Positions 16,961 through 29,000 of a stretch of 64,000 bases of DNA are shown piece by piece. The notes under the pieces were generated by a model that was not told where the DNA came from, made no database searches, and saw only the letters and a program-made list of their open reading frames with translations. Numbering within the stretch: position 1 is the first letter of the stretch; each line of letters starts with the position of its first letter. The position numbers were made by a program, and so were the translations under genes. The stretch spans positions 1 through 64,000 of the forward strand of contig MHBL01000100.1 in the NCBI GenBank assembly GCA_001803235.1. The letters are read 5' to 3'. The stretch is from Lentisphaerae bacterium RIFOXYA12_64_32 (GTDB lineage: Bacteria > Verrucomicrobiota > Lentisphaeria > Oligosphaerales > YB12-FULL-65-16).

Positions 16961-17051
16961 CGGCGGTCGACGGATGCGCCTTCTGCCGGGTGACGCAACA
17001 GGGGTTGCTCCGTCTGGCCACGAATCCCGCCTTTTGGGGGGCATTGAGTTC

Positions 17052-20000
17052 TTACGGTCCGAAGTCGAGCGTCACCGGTTCGGCCGCGCGAATCCAGTAG
17101 CCCCGGCCGACCTCCAGATACTCGTCGTACCAGGTAAGTTCGTAGGCGTCCGAATCCGGGTTCCACCACCAGTAAGGACCCCGCAGCGCGCTGTTCGCAG
17201 GTGCACGGCAGCGGGCGGCCGGCCCCACAAAGTTCCAGTCCGTGTCGAGAGGCAGGAGAGTCGTGGCTGGGGGTGAACCTTCAACGACCAGGTTCACCGC
17301 CTCCGGCACATACACCAAGTAGCCTTTCATCGCGTGCAGTTCGGTGGCCACCGCGTAGCGGGAGTCGTGGAACTCCCACACGACCCCGACATACACAACC
17401 CCGGGTCGATCCGGCGCCGCCAGGACCGAATCCACGGCCGGGTCCGTCGGTTCAATGGCCAGCGAGAACATGTTCCTGCCCTGCTTCAGTCGCAACTCGA
17501 AAGAGGCCGTGGTCCCGATGACGAAGTAGCGCGGCGATGGCGCCAGGACCTCGAGTTGCCGCGTTGCGTCCATGGCGATGGTCGTGCCGGGCAGGCGGGG
17601 AGCGTTAGTGCTCGGCTGCGCCACTTCCCACAAGCGCAAGTGGGGTATGTCCGTGTCGTCCCAGACCGTGTCGTCCCAGACTAGCAGCACGGGCGCCTCG
17701 CCGGAAACGACTTCGAGCAGCCACTTGGTGCCCTGCGCCGTGCCGCGCATATCGCGCTCCAGGCCGTCGAGCAAGGGGTTTCCCTCGTTGATGAAGGCGG
17801 TGTAGCCGCCGCTGGCGGGCGCCGCCGGCGCCAGGCGATCAAACCGCGCATCGAAGTCAGGCGTGGCGTCCGGCTCAACCCCGAACTGCACTCCCGGTGT
17901 GGCGGTGTTGGTCGTCGACAGGGCGACCAGCCAACCGGTCGTCGCCGACACATAGATCGGCACCTCGACGGCTATGGAAGCGGCCGTGCCGTCCGAGACC
18001 CGGAAGGTGAAGCTGTCATTGCCCGTGAAGCCGGCATCCGGCCGATAGACTGCTGTGCCAGTAGCAGCGTCGAACGCTTCCAGCGTCCCGTGTGCGGGCG
18101 CACTTGCCGCTGAGAAAAGAAGGGTGTCGATACCATCATCCACATCGGGGTCCAGGCCCCCCACCTGGAGGTTCAAGGCACCATTCTGGTTGACCTCCAG
18201 GCCCCACGGGCTGAGTGCCTCGGGCGGCGTATTGCCAATCGTGATTTCTGCCGTTGCCGCGTTGCTTGACTCGACCTCTCCGGCCTGGTATGGATTGGTC
18301 AGCGCCCGCACCGTGAGGCGCCACACCTGGCCCTTGCGCGTGTGAGTATGACTCAGCGGGTTGCCGGCAATCGGCAGACCCTCACCGGGGATATCCCAAA
18401 TGTAGCCGTACCCCGTGACCACGTCGCCATCGGGGTCTGTCGGAGCCTGGAGGATACTGGCCGACAGGTTGTCGAGTGTCTGCGGTGTGGCTGGGTTGAT
18501 CGCAATGAGCGGTTGCCCGCAAGGCCGGTCGACGTCCGCAATCCGTAACGTCTGCCACGTCGCGATGGCCGCCGGATGCCCGCCGGAGTCCGTCACCGTA
18601 CACGCCAACACCTTGTCCTGGCTCACGTCGGGATGTTGCACCGTGTCGAAGTCCGGGTGGTAAGCATACGTTGGAGAGTCGCCGGAACCTGGGGCCGCGG
18701 CGCCGGCCAGGGTCCACTGGTAGTGGTACGGCGCACGGCCGCCGCTGGCGGTGACCCCGAACTGGAGCGTGGCGCCCTCGGAGACAGAAGTGGGCCCGGC
18801 CACGGTCACGGTTGCCGTTCCCGTTCCGGTTGCCGTCCCTGGAGACACGCCGCCAATGACCAGGGGCGCCTGCACGGTCACCGTGAAGCGGCACTCGGCG
18901 GTTTGGCCAGCGCCATCGCTGGCGGTGCAGACCACGGTGGTCACGCCCACCGGGAACAGGCTGCCGCTGAGCGGGACACTGGTCACGGTCACCGGCGCAA
19001 AGCCGCCGGCAGGCACGGGCGCAGCGTAGGTCACCACCGCTCCGCCTGCGTCCGGGGCCTCGATGGTGATATCATCCGGGCAGGTGATGGTCAGGGCCGG
19101 GAGCGGTTCGAGGCGTAACGTGCCCGGGACTGACAGCGCGGGCTGCCAGGTCTGGCCGCCGTCCACACTCAACTCGGTAAACACGTCGAAGAAGCTGTCG
19201 ATCAGGGCTGGGAACTGGCCGCCGGTGGGTTTCTCGGTGACGCTGGTTCGGCCGGTGGAGGCGCGCGTCGGGCTCTCGCGGATCATCATGCCGGGGGGCA
19301 AGGTTCCGCCGGTCAAGACAAGGCTCAGTATTTCGGTGTCAAAGTAGCGCGTGTTGCCGGGGACGGTGAGGCCGGTCACGCGCCAGGTGGTGGTGGGAGC
19401 GCAGGTGCAGCGCTGCCAGGTCTGACCGCCGTCCTGGGACAGTTCGAAGTCCACGGGTTCGGCCAGTTGACGCGTACTGCTGGCGCCGGGGGCCGGCAGC
19501 GGGATCGACTCGGCAAACCCGTATTGTGTCAGGTGTCGCAGTTGTACGCCGCCGGGGAACACGGCAAACAGCGCGGTCCGGTCCGCGTAGACGCTGCCGG
19601 GTGGCGGCAGCAGATCCGGGGTCGCGAACGCGTGCGGCGTAGCCACTGGGGTTGCCTCCAGATGCAGGGGCCCGTTGCTCGCCGGCGACCAGCTCTGACC
19701 GCCGTCCACACTGAGCTCGGTGAATACATCGAAGAAGCTGTAAATGCGGTAAGTGCCGTCCGCCTGCGGCTGCACCGAGGTCAGGCCGCGCGAGAGCAAG
19801 GTTGGGCTTTCGCGGATCATGACACCCTCCCGATCGAACTCAAACGTGACCGTCTCGGCATCGAGGAGTCCGCTGGCGCCGGAGTCGGCACACGCCCAGC
19901 GTATGTCCATGCGGCACGCGGCGCGCAGAACTTGGAAGTCAACGCCACCATCCAGCGAGAGTTCCAGGTCCATGACCGCGTCGGTCGTCAGCGTCTGGGC

Positions 20001-23000
20001 GGGGCCCGGTCCCGGCGGCAACACGGTCGCCGTGAACAGCGTCTGGCGCACGTTGCGCAGCGCGGCACCGTTCGCGAAGAGCAGGGGCTGGTCGGGCGGG
20101 GACACATACTGGCACAGGAGCGGCGGCAATCGCGGTGTCGGCGCCGCCACTGCCGGCCCGAGTGTCGGATCGCCACGCAGTTCGGCCTGCCATGGCTCGG
20201 CCGACGGTGACCAGTTCTGGCCGCCGTCCAGGCTGATTTCGGTGAAGATGTCAAAGAAGCTGCTGATCATCTCGCCGCCTGGTGCCGCACGCACGGTGGT
20301 GTGCCCCGTCGAGGCCAGGGTCGGGCTCTCACGCAGCAGCAGTCCGGTGGGCAAGGTCCCGCCGGCGAGGTCCAGTTGCAGCATTTCAGTGTCGAAGAAG
20401 CGGACCCCATCCGTCTCGGTCTGCCCGGTGGTCCGAACCGTCATCTGCGCCGAGCACTGCACCGGCTGGAAGGTGATGCCGCCGTCCAGGGACAGGTCCA
20501 GCATGGCCTCGCAGGCCAGGCTGCGCGTTTCGGTGGTTCCCGGGGCCGGGAGCGGCAACCCGGGGCCAAAGGCGCGCAACCGCAGGTCGCGGACGATCAC
20601 GCCGCTGGCGAACAGCACCTGCCACGGCGCCGCGCCGACGAGCACGCCCTCCGGCGGTAACAGCCACGCTTCATGGAAGAACATCTCATACCCGGCGAGC
20701 ACCGGCGGCTGTCCGCTTGTACTCTCGTAGGCGCCGATGTCGAACTCGGTGCCGGTGCCGTTGGCGCCCTGGCTCGGGGTATCGAGCGGCCGCGCGTTGC
20801 CGACGATGTCGGTGGCGGGCACGCCCGCGCCGCCCGTGCCGGTATCGATGGCGGCCGAGCCGGCCCCGAGGCGGTAGTCGACGAAGCGGAAGGTGTCGCC
20901 ACTGCCGGCGTAGGGGTGGTTGCCCCAGACCACCACTTGCGTGGCGGTATTGCTGACGATCAAGGCTTGCCGGCGCTGGCTGGTGTCGGGGTTGACGAGC
21001 CGGCCGACGAGCGCGCCGGGGGAGAACGCCGCGGCACTGTCGGTGAAGGTCGTGCGGTTGCTGACGCCGTCGAAACTGGCCGCCGCGGTCCACGTGCCGG
21101 TGACCCCGGGCGTGTCCATGACGAATTTCGGGTCGCCGGCGAGGTTGCCGTTGTTGCCCGGCAGCGCATTGATCGCCGCGGCCCCGGTCAGGGTCGTCGT
21201 ACCCTCATCCAGATAGTCCCCGTCCTGGTTGCCGTAGAGCAGGCAGTGGGTTAGCACCGGGTCGGCGTCGATGCCGTACTCGTAGACGGCGTGTTGGGTG
21301 TTGTTGCTCAGAATGCAGTTGGTGAGGGCCAGTGCCGTGGTGATATAGGTGTATATGCCGCCGCCGTGGGTTCCAGCGGAGTTGCCGCTGAGGGTGCAGT
21401 TGGTCAGGACGAGGGCGTCTGAATAGCCGCAGGAAACGGCGCCGCCGAAGGCCCCCGCGCTGTTGCCGCTCAGCACGCAGTTGGTCAGCGTCGTCGCGTT
21501 CGTCTGGCAGTACAGGCCGCCACCGACGGACTCCGCGCTGTTGCCGCTCAGTGTACAGTTGGTCAGGGTTGCGGCGGCGCCCATCGAGAGGAACACGCCG
21601 CCGCCCACGTCGGCGCTGTTGCCGCTGACCGAGCAGTTGGTCAGAACCGTAGAAGATTGCATGAAGCAGAACACGCCACCGCCCGTGCCGGCGCTGTTGC
21701 CGCTGACCGCACAGCCCATCAGCGTCGGCGAAGAGCCCTCGCCGTAAAGACCGCCGCCCGTGCCGGCGCTGTTGCCGCTGACCGCACAGCCCATCAGCGT
21801 CGGCGAAGACACGTAGCAGGACACGCCGCCGCCCCGCTCGGCGCTGTTGCCGAGCACCGTGCAGTTGGCCAGTGTGTTTGTACTGTCGGCGGCGGCGCAG
21901 TAGATGCCGCCGCCGATGTTGTTCGGGTAGGCGCCGTCGGCGTTACCGGCGGTGACGGTGAAGCCGTCGAACACCGTATTGACTACGCCGTCGATGCAAA
22001 CCACGTGGTAGGAGTTGTCACCGTTGTTGGTAAAGCCGACGTCGTCACCGTTGAGATCACCGCTGAGAATCGTCGGGTGCGCCGCAATCTGGCGCTGCGA
22101 GAGCAAGGTCTCGTTGCCGGCAAAGCTGCCGTAGACCTCGACGCCGCTCTTCAGCTCAAAGCAGATCGCCTGGTCCGTGCCGGTCGTCGGCGTGTAGGTC
22201 CCGGCCTTGACCCAGATCTGGTCCCCGCTGACCGCGGCGGCCATGGCCGTCTGCAGGTCGCCGTAGGCATCATTCCAGGAGGTGCCGGCACCGGTACCAT
22301 CGGTCTTGACGAAAATCGCGTGGGGCTCTGGGACTGGGGGTGCCTCCACGGTTACCGTGAAGCGGCATCCGGCGGTCTGACCACAGGCATCGGTGGCCGT
22401 GATGACCACGGTGGTCACGCCCACCGGGAACAGGCTGCCGCTGGGGGGGACACTGGTCACGGTGACCGGCGCGCAGCCGCCCGCGGCAACGGGTGCGGCA
22501 TACGAGACCACGACCCCGTTTGCAGTCGGGGCCTTGACCGTGACATCATCGGGACAGATGATCGTCAGGAGCGGAAGCGGCTCGAGCCGCAGCGTGCCGG
22601 GACCGCGTTGCGTGGGCTGCCAGGTCTGGCCGCCGTCGGTGCTCAACTCAATGAACACGTCAAAGAAGCTCGCGATCTGGAACTGGCCGCCCATGGCGGA
22701 GCCGGTAACACAAACCCGCCCGGTCGAGGCCCGGGTCGGGCTTTCGCGGATCATCACGCCGCTGGGCAGGTTGCCGCCGGCGATGTTCAGTTGCAGCATC
22801 TCGGTGTCAAAGAAGCGCGTCTGGCCGAAGTCGGTGCCGCTGCTCACGCGCCAAGTGGTGGACGCGACGCAGGCGTAGCGGTCCCACGTCAGGCCGCCGT
22901 CGCTGGACAGTGCGAAGTCCACCGCCGAACTGAACTCATGCGTGGTACTGGTGCCGGGGGCCGGCAGAGGGGACGCCAGAGTGAAGTCGTACAGCTTCAC

Positions 23001-26000
23001 CTGTCGCACCTGCGTGCTGTCAGCGAACATCGCAAACAGGTCGGCTGAGTCCGCATAGACGCCGTCGGCTGGCGGAAAATCCGCGGTCGTGAACGAGTTC
23101 GGCGTGGCCACCGGGCTTTCCTCCAGGCGCAGGGGCGCGGTGCTGGCCGCCGACCAGGTCTGGCCACCGTCCAGACTGACCTCGAAGAAGACGTCGAAGA
23201 AGCTCTGAATGTCGTAGGTGCCGTCCAGTCGTGGTTGCAGCGAAATCATGCCGTGCGAGGGCTCCGTTGGACTCTCGCGGATGGCGATGAACTCGAACTC
23301 CGCAAAGTTAAAAGACAGCATCTCGGTCTCGAAGAGGCCGTTGGCACCGGAGTCGGCACACCCCCGGCGGATTTCCAGGCGGCACGCGCTGCGCTTTGCC
23401 TGGAAGTTCCTGCCGTCGTCAAAAGAGAATTCCCAATCCATGATCGCGTCCACCGATTGCGTCTGGTCGGCGCCAGGCGCCGGCGGCGACACGGCCGTGC
23501 TGAACAGCGTCTGGCGTAGGTGGCGCAATACTGTGCCGTTGTTGAAGCGCAATGCCTGCTCCGGAGCTGATGCAAACCGCGCCATGGGCGACGGCAACAG
23601 CGGCGTCGGCGCCTGCAGTACGGCCACCGTCGTCGGGTCGCGGCGCAGTTCGACCCGGCACGAGTCGGCCGCTGGCAGCCAGGTCTGGCCGCCATCCAGG
23701 CTGAGTTCGGTGAAGATGTCGAAGAAGCTGCTGATCATGCAGCCGCCCGGCACCGTCCGCAGGGTGGCGCCGCCCAGCGACGCCCTGGTCGGGCTTTCGC
23801 GCAACTGTACGGAGGCTGGCAGGTTGCCGCTGAAGAAGTCCAGCCGCAGCATCTCGGTGTCAAAGAATTGCACCGTGCCCGTCGGGGTCCCGCCGGTGGT
23901 CCGCAGTGTCATCTGCGACTGGCAGTGTATCGCCTGGAACGTGGCGCCGCCGTCCAGGGACAGGTCCAGCATGGCCTCGCAGCCGATACTTTCGGTTGTG
24001 CTGGTGCCGGGTGCCGGGGGCGGGAGCCCGCCGGTAAAGGCACGCAGCCGCAGGTCGCTGAGAACCACGCCGTTGGCGAACTGCGACTGCCACGGCGCCA
24101 TGCTGACGAACAGGCCCTGCGGTGGCAGCAGCAGTGCGTCCGGGAAGAACATCTCGAAGCCCGGGGTCAGCGATGGCTGTACGGTCACGGTGAAGCGGCA
24201 CTCGGCGGTCTGGCCACAGGCATCCGTGGCGGTCGAGACCACGGTGGTGACGCCGACCGGGAACCGGCTGCCGCTCGGCGGCACACTGGTCACGGTCACT
24301 GGCGCACAGCCACCCTCGGTCACGGGCGCGGCATAGGACACCACGGCCCCGCTGGCGTCCGGGGCCGCGAGTGTGATATCGTCGGGGCAGGTCATAGTCA
24401 GAGACTGGGTTGGTTCCAGTCGCAACAGGCCCGATGTCGACGCGGGGAGCCAGGTCTGGCCGCCGTCCACGCTGAGTTCGGTAAACACGTCAAAGAAGCT
24501 GTCGATGAAGAACGGGCCACTCATGGGGTTGCCGGTGACGCTGGTGCGGCCGGTGGAAGCGCGCGTTGGGCTTTCGCGCAGCATGATGCCGGCGGGCAGG
24601 CTGCCGCCGGTCAGGAGGAGGCTCAGCATTTCGGTGTCAAAGTAGCGCGTGGAGCCGGAGTCGGTGCTGCTGCTCACCCGCAGTGTGGTGAACGCGACAC
24701 AGGCGTAGCGATCCCAGCTCAGGCCGCCGTTGCGGGACAATTCGAAGTCCACGGACGCGTTGAGCACACGCGTGGCGCTGGCGTCGGGGGCTGGCAGTGG
24801 GATTGCATCGAGGAAGTCGTGCAGGTTCAGGTGCCGCACCAGCACGCCGCCGGAGAACGCGGCAAACAGCGCGCTCGGGTCCGCGTAGACGCTGCCGGAC
24901 GGCGGTATGCCAGAGGTCGGGAACGGGTTCGAAGTGGCAACTGGGATTGCCTCCAGGCGCAGGGGCTCATTGCTGGCCGCCCAGCTCTGACCGCCGTCCT
25001 GGCTGATCTCGAAGAACACGTCGAAGAAGCTCTGGATGCGGAACGTGCCGTCCGGCTGCGCCTGCACGCGGGTTATGCCGCGCGAGGGCCGCGTCGGACT
25101 CTCCCGGAGCATGACGTAGGGCGGCCACTCCATGTCAGTAAAGTCAAGGGAGACCATTTCGGTATCGAGGAGTCCGTTGGCCCCGGAGTCGGCACAGGCC
25201 CGACTGATGACCATGCTGCACGCGCCGTGCAGCTCCAGGAAGCTCTGGCCTTCATCCAGTGACAACTTCAGCCTCATGACGGCGTCCAGCGATTGCCTTT
25301 GGATAGTGCCAGAAATCGGCGGCAACTGCGCGGCGCTGAACTGCGTCTGGCTCACGTTGCTCACCAGGGCGCCATTGGTGAACTGCAAGGTCTGGTCCGG
25401 GGCTGACGCATACTGCGCCATGGGCGACGGCAGCAAACGTGTCGGGGCCCCAATGGCTGACACCGTCGTGCCGAAGCGGCGCAGCTCGAAGCGCCACGAT
25501 TCGGGCGATGGTGACCAGTTCTGGCCGCCGTCCAGGCTGACCTCGGTGAAGATGTCGAAGAAGCTGCTGATCATGTAGCCGCCCGGCACCAGCCGAACGG
25601 TCATGCGTCCCAGCGACGCCTTTGACGGACTCTCGCGCAGCATCATGCCTGCCGGCAGAGCGCCGCCGGAGAGGTCCAGTTGCAGCATCTCGGTGTCGAA
25701 GAACTGCGTGCCGTTCGTTTCAGGCCGGCCGGTGGTTCGCACGGTCATCTGCGCCGCGCACTGCACCCGCAGGAACGTGGTGCCGCCGTCGCTGGACACG
25801 TCCAGCATGGCCTCGCAGCCCATGCTTTGGGTATCGGTGGCGCCCATCGCCGGGAGCGGGAACCCCGCGGTAAAGGCGCTCAGGCGCAGGTCGCGGAAGA
25901 TGACGCCGTTGGCGAACTGCGTCTGCCACGGTGCCCGGCAGGCGAGCATGGCCTGCGGCGGCGGCTGCAGCGCCTGCGTGAAGAACATCTCGAGTCCCGG

Positions 26001-29000
26001 GAGTTGCGGTGCCGCCACGGTCACGACCTCGTACGCGCCGATATCGAACTCGGTGGCGGTGCCGTTGGCGCCCTGGTTGGGGATATCGATCGGGCGTAGG
26101 TCGCCGGCGATGTCGGTGGCGGGTACGCTGGCGCCGGCTGTGCCGGTATCGATGGCGGCAGAGCCGCTGTCAAGGCGATAGTCAATGACGCGGAAGGCGG
26201 CGGGGCCACCAGCACCGCCACCCGCGTAGCTGTGGTCGCCCCAGACCGCGACCTGGGTGTCCGTGTTGCCGATGATTAACGCCTGCCGGCGCTGGCTGGT
26301 GTCGGCGTTGATGAATTGACCGGCCAGGGCGTCGGGGGTGAAGGTGTCGGCGCCGGTGGTCAGGATCGTGCGATCCAGGAGGGCATCGTAACTGGGTGCG
26401 GCGGTCCAACTGCCGGTGATCCCGCCCGGGCCGTTCATGGCGAACGTCGGGTCGCCGTCCACATTGCCCGTGGCCTGGCCGTCCGGGATAGCATTGATCA
26501 ACGCCGCACCGGTCAGACTCGTCGTGCCCTCATCCCAGTAGTCGCCGTTCGGGTTGGCGTTGAACAGGCAGTGGGTCACGGTCAGGTCGGCAGCAGCGGT
26601 GTATTCATAGACGCCATGTCCGGTGTTGTCGGACAGGAGGCAGTTAGTCAGCACCCCGGTGGCGCCGTCGTTGCAGAAGACGCCGCCGCCGAGGCTGGCG
26701 GTGTTGCTGCTGAACGTGCAGTTGGTGAGGAGCGAGGTGGTGTTGGCATTGCCGAGCAGGCCGCCGCCGAAGATGGCACTATTGCCGCTCACCATGCAGT
26801 TGACCAGGACCATGGTGGTGTTGTCATTGTAGTACAAACCGCCGCCTTGGGAGTCGGCGCGGTTGTCGTTAAGCGTGCAGCCGTTCAGGACCGGCGCCGA
26901 AGCGTCGCAGGACATACCGGCGCCGTAGACGGCATGGTTGCCGCTCAACACGCAGGCGTTCAGGACTAGCGCCGAGCCGTAGCAGTACAGGCCGCCGCCG
27001 CCGTAACCGGCGTTGTTGTCGATGAGCATACAGTTGGCCAGGGTGTTGGTGCCATTGACGTCGTAGCAGTAGACGCCGCCCCCCTGGTTGTTCGGGTAGT
27101 TGCCGGCGGCATTGCCAGAGGTGACCGTGAAACCGTCGAGGCGCGCGTAGTAGGTTCCGTTCAGGGTGACGACGTGGTAACTGTTGTCGCTGGTGTCGCC
27201 CACGGTGCCGAGGTCGCCGCTGAGCAGGGTCGGGTGCCCCGGGTTGGGGCGCTCGGACAATAATGCCTCCGTGCCGGAAAAGCCGCCGAACAGCTCAACA
27301 TCCGAGGGCAGGGCGAAGGTGCAGGTGCGTGGATCCGTCGGGGCCGGATTCCCGGTGCCGTCCTGCGAGGGCAGATACCGCCCCGTCGCGACCCAGATCT
27401 GCGACACGCTAAAGGCCGTCGCCACCGTCAACCCGGCCTGCAGACTGTGCAGGGCATTAGCCCAGTCGGCGCCCGTCTGGGTACCGGTGGCGCTATCATC
27501 CACGTAGACGCGGCTCCCGATGAAACTGGTGATCACCACGGTCTGGCCGTCCGGCACGGCATGGGGCTCTTCTTCGTTACCATTGTTGTCCATGGCCTGC
27601 GTGTAGAACTCGTAGACCCCAGGGCCGCCCGTGGTGGATGTGTCGAAATCGATCGGGCTGGCGGTGAAGCTCGTGCCATACTCGGTCCAGTCGCCGCCGT
27701 TCCGGCGGTAGAAGAGTCTGACGGACCGGACCCCACCCATGGCGGAGTCGGCGTGGTAGAAAACCGAGAAGGTGCCGAACCTAGCCGCCGCCGATACCTG
27801 GGCGTACGACACCGGCAGCAGCCCACCCGTGCCCGGAACGAAACTACCGTCCGCCTCGTCCGCGCCGATGTCCACCAGGCTGTCGCTGCCGGGCCGTGCG
27901 TCCCCGTCGAAATCGGTGGTCGGCGCGCCCGCGGTCCGCCCCCGGTCCAGGGCGGCCGAGCCGTTGCGCAGGTGGTAATCGACGAGCCGGTAGGTGTCCC
28001 CGCTGCCCGCGTACGCGGCGACATTGCCGACGACCTCGACGGTGGTGGCGCTGTTCGCCGCCACCAGGGTCTGGAGGGGCTGCGAGGTGTCGACATTGAT
28101 GAGTTGGCCGGCGAGCGCGCCGGGGACGAACGCGGCGGCGGCGTTGGTCAGGGTCGTACGATTGCTGGGCGCGTTGTAACTGGCCGGGGCCGTCCAGGTG
28201 CCGGTGGTCCCGGCCGGGCCGTCCATGACGAACTTCGGGTTGCCGGTGACATTGCCGCTGTTGCCCACCAGGGCATTGATCGCCGTCGCCCCGGTCACGA
28301 CGATGGAACCGCCGACGCAGACGTCGCCGTTCGGGTTGCCGTAGAACAGGCAGTGGATGATGGCAGCGCGCGAGTCGTCGATGAGGCCGAAACCGAGGGC
28401 TTCGAAGGCGTAGAGTACTTCCGGGGGCAAGCTGGCCAACATGGCCTGGTCGGCGGCGCTGAGCGGGGCGAACTTGTAGATGGCCTGTGACGTATTGTCA
28501 TGGAAAATGCAGTTGACCAGTTCCGGCGAGGTTGAGGCGAACCACAGTCCGCCGCCGGCACTGGCGACGTTGTCGCTGACGGTGCAGTTGGTCATGCTCA
28601 GTTCGGAGTTACCGACCCACGGGTTGCCGGCGCACCACAGGCCGCCGCCACTACTCGCGCGGTTGCCGCTGACCGCGCAGTTCGTCAGTGTCAGTGAAGC
28701 CCCCGCGTTGCCGTTCAGGCCGCCGCCTTGGTAACTGGTGCGATTGCCACTGATCGTGCAGTCGGTCAGCGTCGCTGAAGCGTAATAGCTGCAGGATACA
28801 CCGCTGTTGCTGTTACTGCTAACCGTGCAGCCCGTCAGTGTCGCGGTTCCATAGAAGCTGCAGGATACACCGCCCGCGCTGTTGCCGCTCACGGTGCAGT
28901 CCGTCAGCGTCAGCGAGCTAAAGAAGCCACAGTCCACACCGCGGTCGCTGTTGTCGTTCACGGTGCAGTTCGTCAGCGTCGGCGCGGAGTAAAGGAAGCA